Shown here piece after piece: positions 1-10,144 of a stretch of DNA of 64,000 bases; the first letter of the stretch is position 1; every line of letters begins with the position of its first letter. This DNA comes from Daphnia carinata (Eukaryota > Arthropoda > Branchiopoda > Diplostraca > Daphniidae), in contig NC_081333.1 of assembly GCF_022539665.2 (NCBI RefSeq), positions 10,476,971 to 10,540,970 of the forward strand, read 5' to 3'. The notes beneath the pieces are model-generated. The model worked only from the letters and a program-made list of their open reading frames with translations, had not been told where the DNA came from and searched no databases. Position numbers and translations under genes: made by a program.

Positions 1-598
1 GCGTGTTGACATTGTATCATTGTCGCCCGTCCCCATGTCACTCTCGGTTCCACTCCGTCGTCGTAGGTTGCCGGTAAACAAACCACCATTAGGGTTCACA
101 CGCTCCAGTTTGTAGGGGAAAAGAATAGAACGATTCTTCCTCGTCGGCTTTGTCTATACCATTTCACTGCATCTGATCACAATCAAGTGAATCTTTTGTG
201 ATTGCATTGAGCAAATGAATTGGAACATGAGGCAAATGAAAGTGTTAGGGGTGGTCAGAAGGAGAATACTGGGAGAGGTGAATGAAAACACCCATGTCAA
301 GTTGAAGTGAGCACGTGGCTTGATTCGCTTTGAGAGAAAGCAGGAGATACAAGAGGCTGGAAAGAACAAGATCAGTGGGCTTGACGATAGGATCGGCCGG
401 CGCACGATTTTTCACTTTATAGGCCGCCTGCATGATTGTATCTCTCTAAATAGAAATGTTTCTGGAGTAAAAGTTTTATCTGTTTCCCATAACATCCTCG
501 TGTTCCTCTTTTAAAAACAGACACCATCGTAAAAAACTACACAACCAACAAACTTGCACTGGAAAATCCGAATGTTACCCAACCGCTACGTAATACAC
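1..598. other. gene-free left edge
   Basis: No coding region could be supported here. Open frames of 60-85 codons exist on both strands, but none starts in a convincing context, has family similarity I recognise, or is bounded by credible splice sites. The sequence is ordinary AT-rich intergenic DNA leading into the composite repeat that begins near 599. Confidence 0.5.
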
Positions 599-700
599 TT
601 ATATTGCAACACAGGTCGAAATGACGTTGTATTTTATATTTTATGTGAACAGTTTGTAGCGAATTAAGATTTTAAATATATGACTATTAGATCCACGCTA

Positions 701-1259
701 AATTCGGCAAAAGTATTCATTTTTACGTAGCACCAACCGTTGCTGTAGTAAACGGTAAAAATGCTGTGCTGGCGCGCCAGCCTTTTTCATCCGTTTTTTA
801 TTTCTAGATCGAAAACTTTAAGTCCCATGTCAAAACGAGCCCAATTTCCGTGATCAGCGATCAATTTCGAATCGGAATAGTGTATTTTTAACTTAATCTA
901 GAATTTGACGAAAATTGAAAAAGTGAGAAGGCTATAGCCTTCTCATTTTGACGAAAATCATCAAAAAGCGACATCTCTCAGAATTCAATAAAAACCCCAC
1001 ATTATGTTCAAAATCGTACGCTGATTTTAACTGGCATGGTAGTTTTCCCCTTACCTATGAAGTTTTGGAGTACAGCGCTATCATAGCAGTCATTGCGCAC
1101 ATATTTTTAGATTTTAGATTACTCCGAAACTGTAAATTCTGCGTAAAAACTAAGATCATTCTCGTGATCCTTGTTAAATTTTGGATCTAAATCGTGTACA
1201 TTATTGTTTGTTGTTTATAAAAATTTAAAAAAATAAAAAGTCGGGCTTATTTTTTCGGG
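701..1259 (+). mobile_element. repeat family copy B1 (truncated TIR element)
   Basis: This is the first of two direct copies. It contains the 12-nt palindrome CTGGCGCGCCAG near 769-780 and the perfect 20-nt palindrome at 925-944. It ends at 1240-1259 in GTCGGGCTTATTTTTTCGGG, which differs by one base from the family terminus. No transposase is visible. Confidence 0.65.
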
Positions 1260-1353
1260 TTTGTTCTTTCGGGCTTATTGTTTTTGCCCAAAATTTTTAG
1301 AAAATTCTTTGCTGGGATAACAATAACACTTTTATACTCAAAATGTAACGCTG

Positions 1354-1910
1354 AATTCGGGAAAAATATTCGTTTTTACGTAACACCAGACGTTGCTGTA
1401 TTAAATGGTAAAAACGCTTTGCTGGCGCGCCAGCCTTTTTCATCCGTTTATTAATGTTAGATCGAAAACTATAGGCACCATGATAAAACGAGCCCGATTT
1501 CCGTGATCAGCGATCAATTTAGAATCGGAATAATGTATTTTTAACAAAATTTAGAATTTGACGAAAATTGAAAAAGTGAGAAGGCTATAGCCTTCTCATT
1601 TTGTCGAAAATCATCAAAAAGCCATATCTCTCAGAATTCAATAAAGACCACACATTAAGTTCAAAATCTTACGCTGATTCTAACAGGCACGTTAGTTTTC
1701 TCGTTACATATGAAGTTTTATAATTATCAGTAATCAAAGTAGTTATAGCGCAACAACTTATATATTTCAGATTACTCAAAATCCATAAATTTCACACCAA
1801 AACAAAGTTCATTTTCGTGCTTCTCGTTAATTTTTAAATCTAAATCATGTATAGTTTTCCCTATTTATTGATATTATTTTTAAAAGAAAAGTCGGGCTTA
1901 TTTTGTCGGG
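1354..1910 (+). mobile_element. repeat family copy B2 (truncated TIR element)
   Basis: This is the second direct copy, offset about 653 bp from the first. Landmarks are in the same order: CTGGCGCGCCAG near 1420, the 20-nt palindrome at 1578-1597, and the 20-nt terminus GTCGGGCTTATTTTGTCGGG at 1891-1910. It differs from B1 by scattered substitutions, so the two are not a recent duplication. No coding capacity. Confidence 0.65.
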
Positions 1911-2016
1911 CTCCGAAATACAGTTATATTGCAACACAGGCCGAAATGACGCTGTATTAGATATTTAACGTGAATACTTTGTAGCGAAATTAAGATTTTA
2001 AATATATGGCTATTAG

Positions 2017-5000
2017 AAATAAGAGTCAAATATTTTTTTTTTTGGCCAGACTGTAAGTATTTCAAGTATTTAAATAATTTGACGATTTATTGTGTCTCCA
2101 ATACCGTATCGTTAGAACTAAGCGTAAGGTTTGAATTATGTCGACGGCACGCCAAAAGGTGCTGAATAACTCCTTCCGTCTTCTCTACGTCTCCCTCCCT
2201 TTCCTTTGAAGATGATGTGCCTACGTTCCAGTTGTTTCATATTTCAAAAATGATTTGTTCCCTGGCTCTACCTTACCCTATTCCTCCGCTCCCCCCATAC
2301 GTTTTGAGCCCTTTTCCTTTCGTTATCATTAGCAATATTCACATGACGAGTTGAGACGTGGGGTTGATTTAGATACCAGGAATGTGCAACTACAGCGTCT
2401 TGGCTGATGCAAAACAGACAATCTTCTTTTTTGTTGTTATTTTGAAGACGGTCATCAAAACAAACTCTACGGGCGAGCTATTCCGCAACCGATGTCCCTG
2501 GTCACATGGATTCATGAAGTGTCATCCGAGTTACAATAACTAAACTGCGCTAATTATTCATTTTGTGCGAAAACGGTTTTGGCAGCGCGGAAACCCGACG
2601 CCACCGTGCTACCGAAATGTCGATGACCTGCTAGGCCGATGTTGTTACACCAGCTCTCCGTTTTCTTCAACTTGTATCCTTCGGTGGATGTATATATAAC
2701 GCGATGCGCCGACTGTGTTTATCTTAATTATCTAAACATTTACCCAGGCTACCAACATCTTTTTTTCCCCCCTTTTTGTTTTTTTCCAAAATGAAAAAGC
2801 AAAGAAGAAAAAAAATAAAAGGGAAGGAACTGGACGGAATGGGAGACGTGTCTGATCGTTTATGACGCCTTTGGTGTTCTGGCGTTTTACGAATTGTATA
2901 TGTTAAACACCCACACGGATACAAACTGGACAAACAGCATGGACAAAATTCGTGTGGCTACTTTGGTATTCTTACTGCGGATGGAAAAATGTTTAATTCC
3001 GTCATGGTTTCCTAGAATTGTTAAAATTAGTAACAATCGTTAGTCATAAAAACATAAACTCATAGTCTACTTGATTTGATTACGTCGACTGTTCATTCAT
3101 TAATGCATGATGGTAAGTAGTCAACCTCCACAACAGGAAGGGTTCCCAAATTCGCCTTTACTAGAAGTAAAAATAAAAACGCTAGGTCCTATTATTATTG
3201 TTATTCGTAACTTGACTCGCTGAGCGCGCGCATAAAGAAGAGGGAAGGATCCTTCTCATGATGACCGTGGCTGGCTATACTAAAATGCCCCCCCCCCCCT
3301 TACGGGTGGGGATGACGGACCTGCTGGTAAGTCGGCGGCAGCGGGTCGTGACAAATGACTGGCGCCCGTCACGGCGCCATAAAGCAGAAATATGTGTAGA
3401 CCATGTACGATGTATACATTAAATTCGCGCACTTCTTCGCTTCTTCCGGCCTTGGCACCAACATGCGATATCTTCCTATATCACGAAAGAACGAAACCAT
3501 GACATCGGGAGGAATTTTAGTGTTTTTGTCCATTTGCACAGAATAATGTTTGGCAGAGGCAGGATATGATATGCCACCAACTGATTTAGGCGGATCACTT
3601 TCACGTCATCATCGTCTCCACAGTCTTTTCATATCGTTCCTCTAATTGCCCAATCTCCTTTTTTCTGTGTGTTGCAGCGTATAAGAGTGTCACCAGGCAT
3701 CAAGCGAGGCGATGACGGAGAAGAAGCAAAGTTTTTTTTCTCACGCCGCCGTCGTCGTGAGAGACTGACGGCGCGCCGCGCATCATTTTGCATCCAACAC
3801 ACAGTTGCACTACCGCCACTTGTTCTTACTTTTCTCGTGGTATACGTAAATATACAAGATATATCCTTTTAAACCTGTAACATGTAAGGCCACTTAGCAG
3901 TCAATTAGAGCTGCTCTGTATACGCTGAATAGCAAAGAGGGAGATGCTGCGAGTCCTGCCAAAAACGTATTCCTCCATCCTTGTCCTTCTTTCTTCCGAG
4001 GCTTTTTCGTGTATAGGAAAAGACGGTGGCTGGGGGGAAGCGTCTCAAATGTCTGTGCCATCTACTCGTCCTCTTGTCTCCGTCTCGCTGCTGCCGTCTC
4101 CTCGTAATGGCATCAGCAAACTTGCGTGTTTATATACATAAAGTCTTGACTTGTTGCAATGGGATGGAAGCCGCAAAAGATGTGCCAAGTCTTTTCGAAA
4201 TGCCACCACCCTCACAACTATAACGGATGACCATAAGATCTATCATATTATTTATGAATTGCTGCATCTGGCTTTTTCACCATGTAGCTACAATAACGTC
4301 TGTCCTAGAAGAAATATACAATTCTCTAACTTTAACTGGGTATTGCTAAATGATAATAAACATCCCTTTTCCGCTATTTGACCAGTTATTTTGGTTTTCA
4401 TTGACTAATTTTAAATTCAGCTGTGCTTGAACCCAAGTTCATGTCAAAGTTTACGAGTTTAGGTCGGCCTGAAACAATAAATCAGTTCGAGAGCAATTAA
4501 AAGATATCGACTTATCGTGTGCGAGAGAGAGAGAAAGAAAAAAGGAGAAGAAGAGAGAGGACGAATGACCGAGACGGAGAAAAAGAAGATTCTCGGATCC
4601 CGTACCCACCCAAGACACTTGAAAAAAATATTTTTTTGTCCATAATTTTTCTTTTTGAAAACCGAGACTTTTCCCTCTGGTCTCTCTGCATTACTGTATA
4701 TATGTAACGAAAAAGTAAAGTCTATATAGGGTTTCAAGGTGAAGCGAGCGGGAGTGTTTCAAGAGGCCTGGAGCCATGTGTTTTACGTCACCGTTAAATG
4801 AAGCTCTCTTTGTACTCCACTCTCTTTGCCTCTGATCTGATTGCACCAATCTTCTTGCTGATGCACCTGTCGCTGTTTCTCGTCCCAGTCGATGTACGAC
4901 TAGCCGCATTCATACTAAAGACCGATCGGACTTCAGTTGATTGATAATTAAATGCTCCGCGTACGCAAGCGCTTGTATGAAAAAAAAAACGCTGGCAAGA

Positions 5001-6082
5001 TATTAGATTGCCATTTTATTTTCAGAGCAAAGCGTAAAACAAACGAGAAATATAAAAACTAAGAAAGGCCCAATACATAGAGAACATCGGACTGGGGTGC
5101 AGTCGAACCAACGAAAAGGCGACTCTTTTAAAAATGTTTACATAGATCACTTGCGTCTTTGCTGACGCTCTCAAGTGCCTTTCTTCTTTTCGAATTTCGG
5201 TCGCCTCCAAAGAGAATAAACCCACATTTCCTACATAAGCAGCAGAGTTCCACTTGAGTTGACTCGAATTGCACATGTACGTAAATCAGAACACTTGCCG
5301 ACGGAATTTTAGTTAGTCAGTCTAGTTCCATTCCCTGATTGGTCTAGCCAAAATTTGAAGATATACTTTTCATCGTAGTTTTGCTTCAACAATTATTGCG
5401 AACCTAGAAAGCAGACATGTACGGTAACTATGATTGGAAAGTAACATTTTGTTTATGTTGAATAATCTCAGGTTTTTCCTTGTAAAAGAAATTATCATAC
5501 GCAAATGTTACTGTGCTGTTAACAAATGAAAAGAAATGCTGTTGATCGACTTTTCTATTTCACGTAATTCTCGAACGTATTCAAAAGATGAAGTCATTCC
5601 AATCAGCTGGAAGCGTTGAGAAAACTGTTTTCATCTAATTCATTTAGTATTTATATATCCAGTAATTCTCTGCTACAGTTTGTGACGCTTAATAATGAAG
5701 CCGACTCACGAGGCTTGTTGTCGTGAATTATGTAATTGACGGCCATCGTATCCGATTGGCTGACGAGGTGACCGAGCTTAATGGTGGAGGCCAGCTTCCC
5801 ATTGGAGGTGAGCCTCAGAGGGACGGACCCGGGAATCTCAAAGCACAGTTTGTCGACTCCTCCCTCCTCTTCCTTCCCTTCGTCCTCCTAAGAGAGTTCA
5901 TCAGAACGTTCTACGAGACAAGTTCGGGAAGTAAAACTAAGGTGCAGAGCTCACCGCCTGGTCACTTCAACTTAGAATTTATCCAGACAACAACTGTTCA
6001 GTGTATTTGAAGAATATCACTCAGAGGTGAAATATTCATACTGCCCGACGTAATTCAAAAAATACCTTTAGCCGTATCTATC
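2017..6082. other. gene-free region upstream of HAND
   Basis: I could not support a gene here. The stretch holds a poly-C run of about 12 near 3290-3300, a TGGCGCC/GGCGCCA inverted repeat near 3360-3380, purine-rich simple sequence near 4520-4560 and several TATA-like strings. The last 400 bp probably include the HAND 5' UTR and promoter. A frame open from 5723 to 6010 begins at a non-ATG codon and is judged a chance frame. No start site could be fixed. Confidence 0.45.
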
Positions 6083-7644
6083 ATGAGTTTAGTGAGCGCC
6101 TATCCGTCGGCCTATGTCAGCAGCGCTGTAGACATCAACAGCTCCGTTACATCCGTCGGGGCGTCAAACAGCAGCTTTTACAGCCATCCTCATCATCATC
6201 AAACGCCGTCGGCAGGTGACTACACTGCTGGACAGCAACAGAGTTTGTTCACCACCACAAGTTGGACTTGGAACGGTTGTAACGCACCATCCGTCGAATT
6301 CCAGCAGCCAGTTTCGATTACTCAGCAACAACACTCGCCCCCGTTAAGCTGTTACTCCTCATCAGCCCCAAGTCCCGACTACTACGGCTACCAACAATCA
6401 CAACAACAGCATCTACATCATTCGTATGAAACGGTGGTGTCTTCGGCTGACTATCACGCGCTCCACCATCCATCGAATATCCCGGCACCACGCGTCATCC
6501 GTGTGGTTAAGCGTCGTAATACGGCCAATAAAAAGGAACGCCGACGGACTATGTCTATCAACAACGCATTTAGCGAATTGCGTGATTGCATACCGAACGT
6601 GCCGGCCGACACGAAACTTTCAAAGATCAAAACCCTTCGTTTAGCCACCTCGTATATTTCATATTTGATGGCAGTCTTAGAAGCCGGCCCAGAAACCGAC
6701 ATTCCATTCCGAGCTGAGCTAGGAAGGCAAAGTAAAAGTGAAAAAGCAGCAGCCCAACAGCAACAACAGCTTCAACAACAACATCAACAACAGCAATTTC
6801 ATAATGTCAACAGCCACCAAAGAGAACAGGTAAAACATGTTTCTTTATCTAACTCCTCGCAAGGATTAAGCGCAGAGAAAAAGGGATTTGTTTTAATGTT
6901 GGCTTTACCGAATTATCAGAGGCCAGAGAAGAGTTTTATTCAAGCTACGAAATTTTTGTGTAAACGCCAAGATGTGCTGGGTCGGGCAGTATAGGGTAGA
7001 TCTATACAATTCAAAAGTACATTAGCCTAACGGCGGGAAGAGGCATCAAATCACGATGCCTAAATAGGGACGCCTAAATATATAGATACGCCTAAATTGA
7101 CACAAATTGCTACTAGATAAAGCCAGTAGTTACCCCATGTTGAAAATATTCGTAACCATAGAGGAGGTAAAGGATCTTAATGAGTTTGTTTAAATCGAAT
7201 GACAAGTGACGACAGTTAATATAACATTATGGTATTGAGGAAATACGAGCTCTGACTTCCTTTTGACCCTTTGGGACCGCCTAGCACGAACTGTCAACCT
7301 TTGAACTCGTGACTCGTCGCACACACAACAAAATCTCGTTCTAAATCCCCTTAGAACTGGTGAACCCAGTAGAGCCTCTCGTCGCAAACTTTCATCGAAA
7401 ATTCATGGTTGCACATCTTGTTGAAAGACGATTTCCTCTATGAAGTGTGAATAATAAACAGTATCCTGTTTATCAATAACGAATCGGTATTTTTCTCATT
7501 CTTTTTCTTTTATATGTCAACTAGCCAAAGGAGGAGGAGCCCAACATGAACGTCACAATGGCCTGCCCATCTTCCGGAGATAAACGAAGCAAAGGACGGA
7601 CCGGATGGCCTCATCATGTCTGGGCCCTTGAGTTAAAACAATAA
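6083..7644 (+). CDS. Hand: HAND, class B bHLH transcription factor (two exons)
   Basis: Exon 1 is 6083-6829 (249 codons) and exon 2 is 7525-7644. The junction is CAG|GTAAAA to CTAG|CCAAAG in phase 0, giving 288 residues. The N-terminal half is rich in Ser, His and Gln with a His cluster near residues 36-39. The bHLH lies at about residues 144-199: basic region RRNTANKKERRRT, then helix-loop-helix NAFSELRDCIPNVPADTKLS followed by KIKTLRLATSYI. A Gln tract follows at about 225-238. Exon 2 ends in GRTGWPHHVWALELKQ, the diagnostic C-terminal motif of HAND proteins, and this fixes the splice. HAND factors act in the nucleus as E-protein heterodimers and specify heart, mesoderm and related lineages. 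Polyadenylation signals AATAAA lie at 7640-7645 and 7902-7907. Unspliced, exon 1 reads through the donor to a stop at 6994, which would replace the conserved tail. Identification is firm; the start is the first in-frame ATG. Confidence 0.93.
7195..7231. repeat. 37-bp direct repeat, copy 1 (inside HAND intron)
   Basis: A 37-bp segment starting TCGAATGACAAGTGACGACA recurs without mismatch at 8251-8287, downstream of HAND. Both copies are preceded by GAGTTTGTTTAA, with an extra few bases in copy 2. Copy 1 lies within the HAND intron 6830-7524. Confidence 0.85.
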
Positions 7645-8250
7645 AGAATAGACTGAATAGCCGATCGTATTTTGCGTCGACGTGGAATTAAGTTCACCTC
7701 CCAGTATTGATGATTCGGTGTATTATATTCTTATGCTGCGAATCATGATTTTTTATAGCCTTTCGTATATTTTAGTGTTTAAGAAAAGTTTAAGATAAAA
7801 CAGAAATAAGTGATTATTATATGTCTTTTAGATTGGCCGTCTTAGTGTATTTGAGATGCATTGTTTATATGCATTTTGTGTAAATGTGTGATGTAAGAAC
7901 GAATAAATCAAGATTTAAATCTAAACTGGTAGAACCCTTATCGCTTTTTTCGCCTAAAATTCTATATTAACACCACTCTTCAATATACCTTATGGAATTA
8001 TAAATAAAAACTTGAAGTGGATGCGGAAAAGAGAATGAATGAGAAGTTGGCCGGAAACAGAATTTGTTACTTTTACTATTCTTGTATGAGATTTTTTTTT
8101 TAGAACTCGTTTAGTTTTAGAACAAGATCGATTACAAAGAGACGATGTTGATGGGAACATCATCGCGTTTTTCCTTCTGTACAATTAACACATTATGGGG
8201 TCACGGGATCTTTTTTAGTATCTTTTTTTCGTAGAGTTTGTTTAATTTTG

Positions 8251-8287
8251 TCGAATGACAAGTGACGACAGTTAATATAACATTATG
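8251..8287. repeat. 37-bp direct repeat, copy 2 (downstream of HAND)
   Basis: This is identical to 7195-7231. It continues directly into a run of AT-rich inverted repeats, whereas copy 1 continues into unrelated intron sequence, so the duplicated block ends at about the same point on the right. Confidence 0.85.
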
Positions 8288-8390
8288 TACGTTGTTATGT
8301 ATTATGTATATATGTATACATAATAATGTATATATTCATTATAATTATATATTCATAACAATATACATTGTTATAAAATATAGAAATCAA
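8281..8390. repeat. AT-rich inverted repeats
   Basis: The stretch is almost pure A+T with several dyads. The clearest is TATTATGTATA followed by TATACATAATA (11 bp, perfect), then ACAATATACATTGT. It could form cruciforms or hairpins. It is probably simple sequence rather than a gene. Confidence 0.6.
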
Positions 8391-8644
8391 AAAGGTATCG
8401 GAGAGGGTCACATAGCTCGATGATTAGCTGCCTGCATCCATGAACCGTCTTTCAGGCCATGGGGAGAACTTACGAACAACCTACAAGCTACGATCACCTC
8501 TTCTCTACCTGTGGAGATCGATCTTCAACATGTAGTGAACAGTACTACAGATCGATTTGAAACGTCTGTATACGTGTAGTGTGTGGTGTGTGTATGTTTT
8601 TTTAAGTGTGCCATTTTAGCCCCGTTGTAGTAGGCATGGCTCTT

Positions 8645-8890
8645 CATCTTCCTCTTTTTCTTTTTTCTTTCTTCTTTTTCATCTGTTTTTGCTTTTCATC
8701 TTCTTCTTTCTTCTTTTTTCTTTGATGTCCGTAGATGATGTCCGAAGCGATGAGGATGTATGAATCTTGCGAATCCGATGAAGAATCTTGAGTGATGAAT
8801 TGGAGGGAGTGGAAGTTGGAGGTGGCGGGAATCGAACCCGGGTCTTCCGATTATAAGGGAGTGGCGATAACCACTGTGCCAGGACCGCAC
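8645..8890 (-). mobile_element. tRNA-derived SINE-like element
   Basis: On the minus strand an A box, TGGCACAGTGG (8871-8881), is followed at tRNA spacing by a B box, GGTTCGATTCC (8828-8838). The putative acceptor arms do not pair (GCGGTCC against CACCTCC) and the anticodon arm is imperfect, so this is not a functional tRNA. Downstream on the same strand come about 90 bp of unrelated sequence and then a long A/G-rich tail (CTTTTT/CTTCTT-rich on the plus strand, about 8645-8725). A pol III A/B-box head, unrelated body and A-rich tail is the layout of a tRNA-derived SINE. No target-site duplication was found, so the ends are approximate. A 66-codon frame across it is a chance frame. Confidence 0.5.
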
Positions 8891-8967
8891 ATCCAAATCA
8901 AAACAATATTTGTTGGTCAGCTGTTCAGGTACCTATAGCTGCTATAATGCATGTTACTCACTTAAAG

Positions 8968-9025
8968 TATAGCGCTGTGGTATAGCTTGGGGATCCCATT
9001 CGTTTTACTTAGGTTCGATTCTTTT
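8968..9025 (+). other. degenerate tRNA-like segment
   Basis: On the plus strand, TAGCGCTGTGGTATAGC resembles an A box with substitutions and is followed about 42 nt later by GGTTCGATTCT, a good B box. The arms do not pair convincingly. It could be a tRNA pseudogene or the head of another SINE, opposite in orientation to the element at 8645-8890. A chance match is possible. Confidence 0.25.
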
Positions 9026-10144
9026 GGATTTTATTTTTTTTTTACGTGGTAATTAATGTAAATCATGAACCCAGCTAATGTGATCTCGAATTATTGTTTT
9101 TTGCTTTATCCCATCGATATTTATTTATTTTTTAAATATGTTTTTATATCACAATTTCGAGAGGTTGCCAATTTTCTAGATAACGAATACAACAGCGCAT
9201 CCGAACATGGGGGAAGGGGGAAAAAAAATCCATGATGGCCGCTGCTTAGTGGTTATCCCGCCTTTTTTTTTTATCCCTTTTTTTCTTTTTTTTACCGTTG
9301 CAATTTTTGTTCGCGGTAAATGCCATTGCAACGGCGTAAGTTTTGGTAAGCGTGAAGGAAGGGGGTTCGGTATGACGTCATTGAATTGTGTTGCGGCAAA
9401 AAATAGGGAAAAAGAAGTTCTCAACAAAGCAACACAGGAAGCTTAAGCATTTAGAAAATAATTTAAGCCGCGCAGCCATCTTAAAGTGCACTGTTTGAAA
9501 AAGCTGTGCATTCTTTACGAGCAAACAAGTTAAATGTAGAACCATACACATTCCCCTATTATTAATGGATAATTGGGCAGTGAATTTCCTCGATATTGGT
9601 CAATAGATGGCGTTGATAGATAGACTTAATGAAAAGCATTCAATAGCACCCTCCACCACAACCTGACAATACTTAAAAGAGCATATTTATAATACGCAAA
9701 CACATTTTTGCACTGGAAAAAACCAAAATTAGGTATTTAGTCACTGCTACAGGACATGCAAAATACCGTAGTGTACTGGCGCGACGGCTACGCCCGAAAT
9801 CATTATCCCACGGCTGCCAATGCTCGGTGTTCGCGAAGTTCCTGATATCCTTGAAGAAAAGTAAATCCCATGAGATTATCAAAATTGAACACTGATTTTG
9901 ATTAAGTTATGGTTTTTTCGTTAAACCAGTTGTTTTAAAAACAAACGAAAACAAATCGCACCAATTTAGTTTTTTACGTTTAGTTAAAAAACTATAAGGC
10001 CAATTGGAAAACACACTTGATTTCCAGACACCGGTTCATGCGTTTCCATACCCAAGGATAAGGCCCAGTATATAAAGCAAACCTGATACCCAATTCACGT
10101 TAAACGCGTAGTTGTACCCACAGATGGCACACATGCGAGTGAAA

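Larger units (their letters stand above)
599..2016 (+). repeat. composite interspersed repeat: flanking direct repeats A (599-690, 1924-2016) around two B units
   Basis: A block of about 92 bp at 599-690 recurs in direct orientation at 1924-2016. Both copies contain TATTGCAACACAGG and end in CTATTAG. Between them lie two direct copies of a unit of about 558 bp, roughly 701-1259 and 1354-1910. Each B unit carries the palindrome CTGGCGCGCCAG, a GTGATCAGCGATCAATTTCG segment and a 20-nt perfect palindrome, and ends in a GTCGGGCTTATTTT-type terminus (1240-1259 and 1891-1910). The terminus at 1891-1910 is the exact reverse complement of the left terminus of the element at 15201-15220, so this is one repeat family. 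The B units have no matching left terminus here. They look like truncated or tandemly rearranged copies of a non-autonomous DNA element. No protein is encoded; the 80-codon frame at 948-1190 lies inside the repeat. Confidence 0.75.
7645..10144. other. gene-free stretch between HAND and NDUFA9
   Basis: No protein gene could be supported. The stretch holds the HAND 3' UTR to about 7.92 kb, the second copy of the 37-bp repeat, AT-rich inverted repeats, a tRNA-derived SINE-like element (8645-8890) and a second tRNA-like remnant near 8968-9025. Poly-T tracts near 9260-9290 create low-complexity open frames on both strands that are not credible genes. The NDUFA9 promoter should lie just upstream of 10145. 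Confidence 0.5.

Noticed and set aside
948-1190. 80-codon frame in the left repeat and the similar 96-codon frame at 15350
   Set aside because: They share sequence only because they lie in copies of the same repeat; the frame is not kept between copies.
599-2016. LTR retrotransposon
   Set aside because: Flanking direct repeats are only about 92 bp, there are no gag or pol frames, no primer-binding site or polypurine tract was seen, and the inner units have inverted-repeat-type termini.
5723-6010. 95-codon frame immediately upstream of HAND
   Set aside because: It starts at a non-ATG codon and has no recognisable sequence; it is better explained as HAND promoter or 5' UTR.
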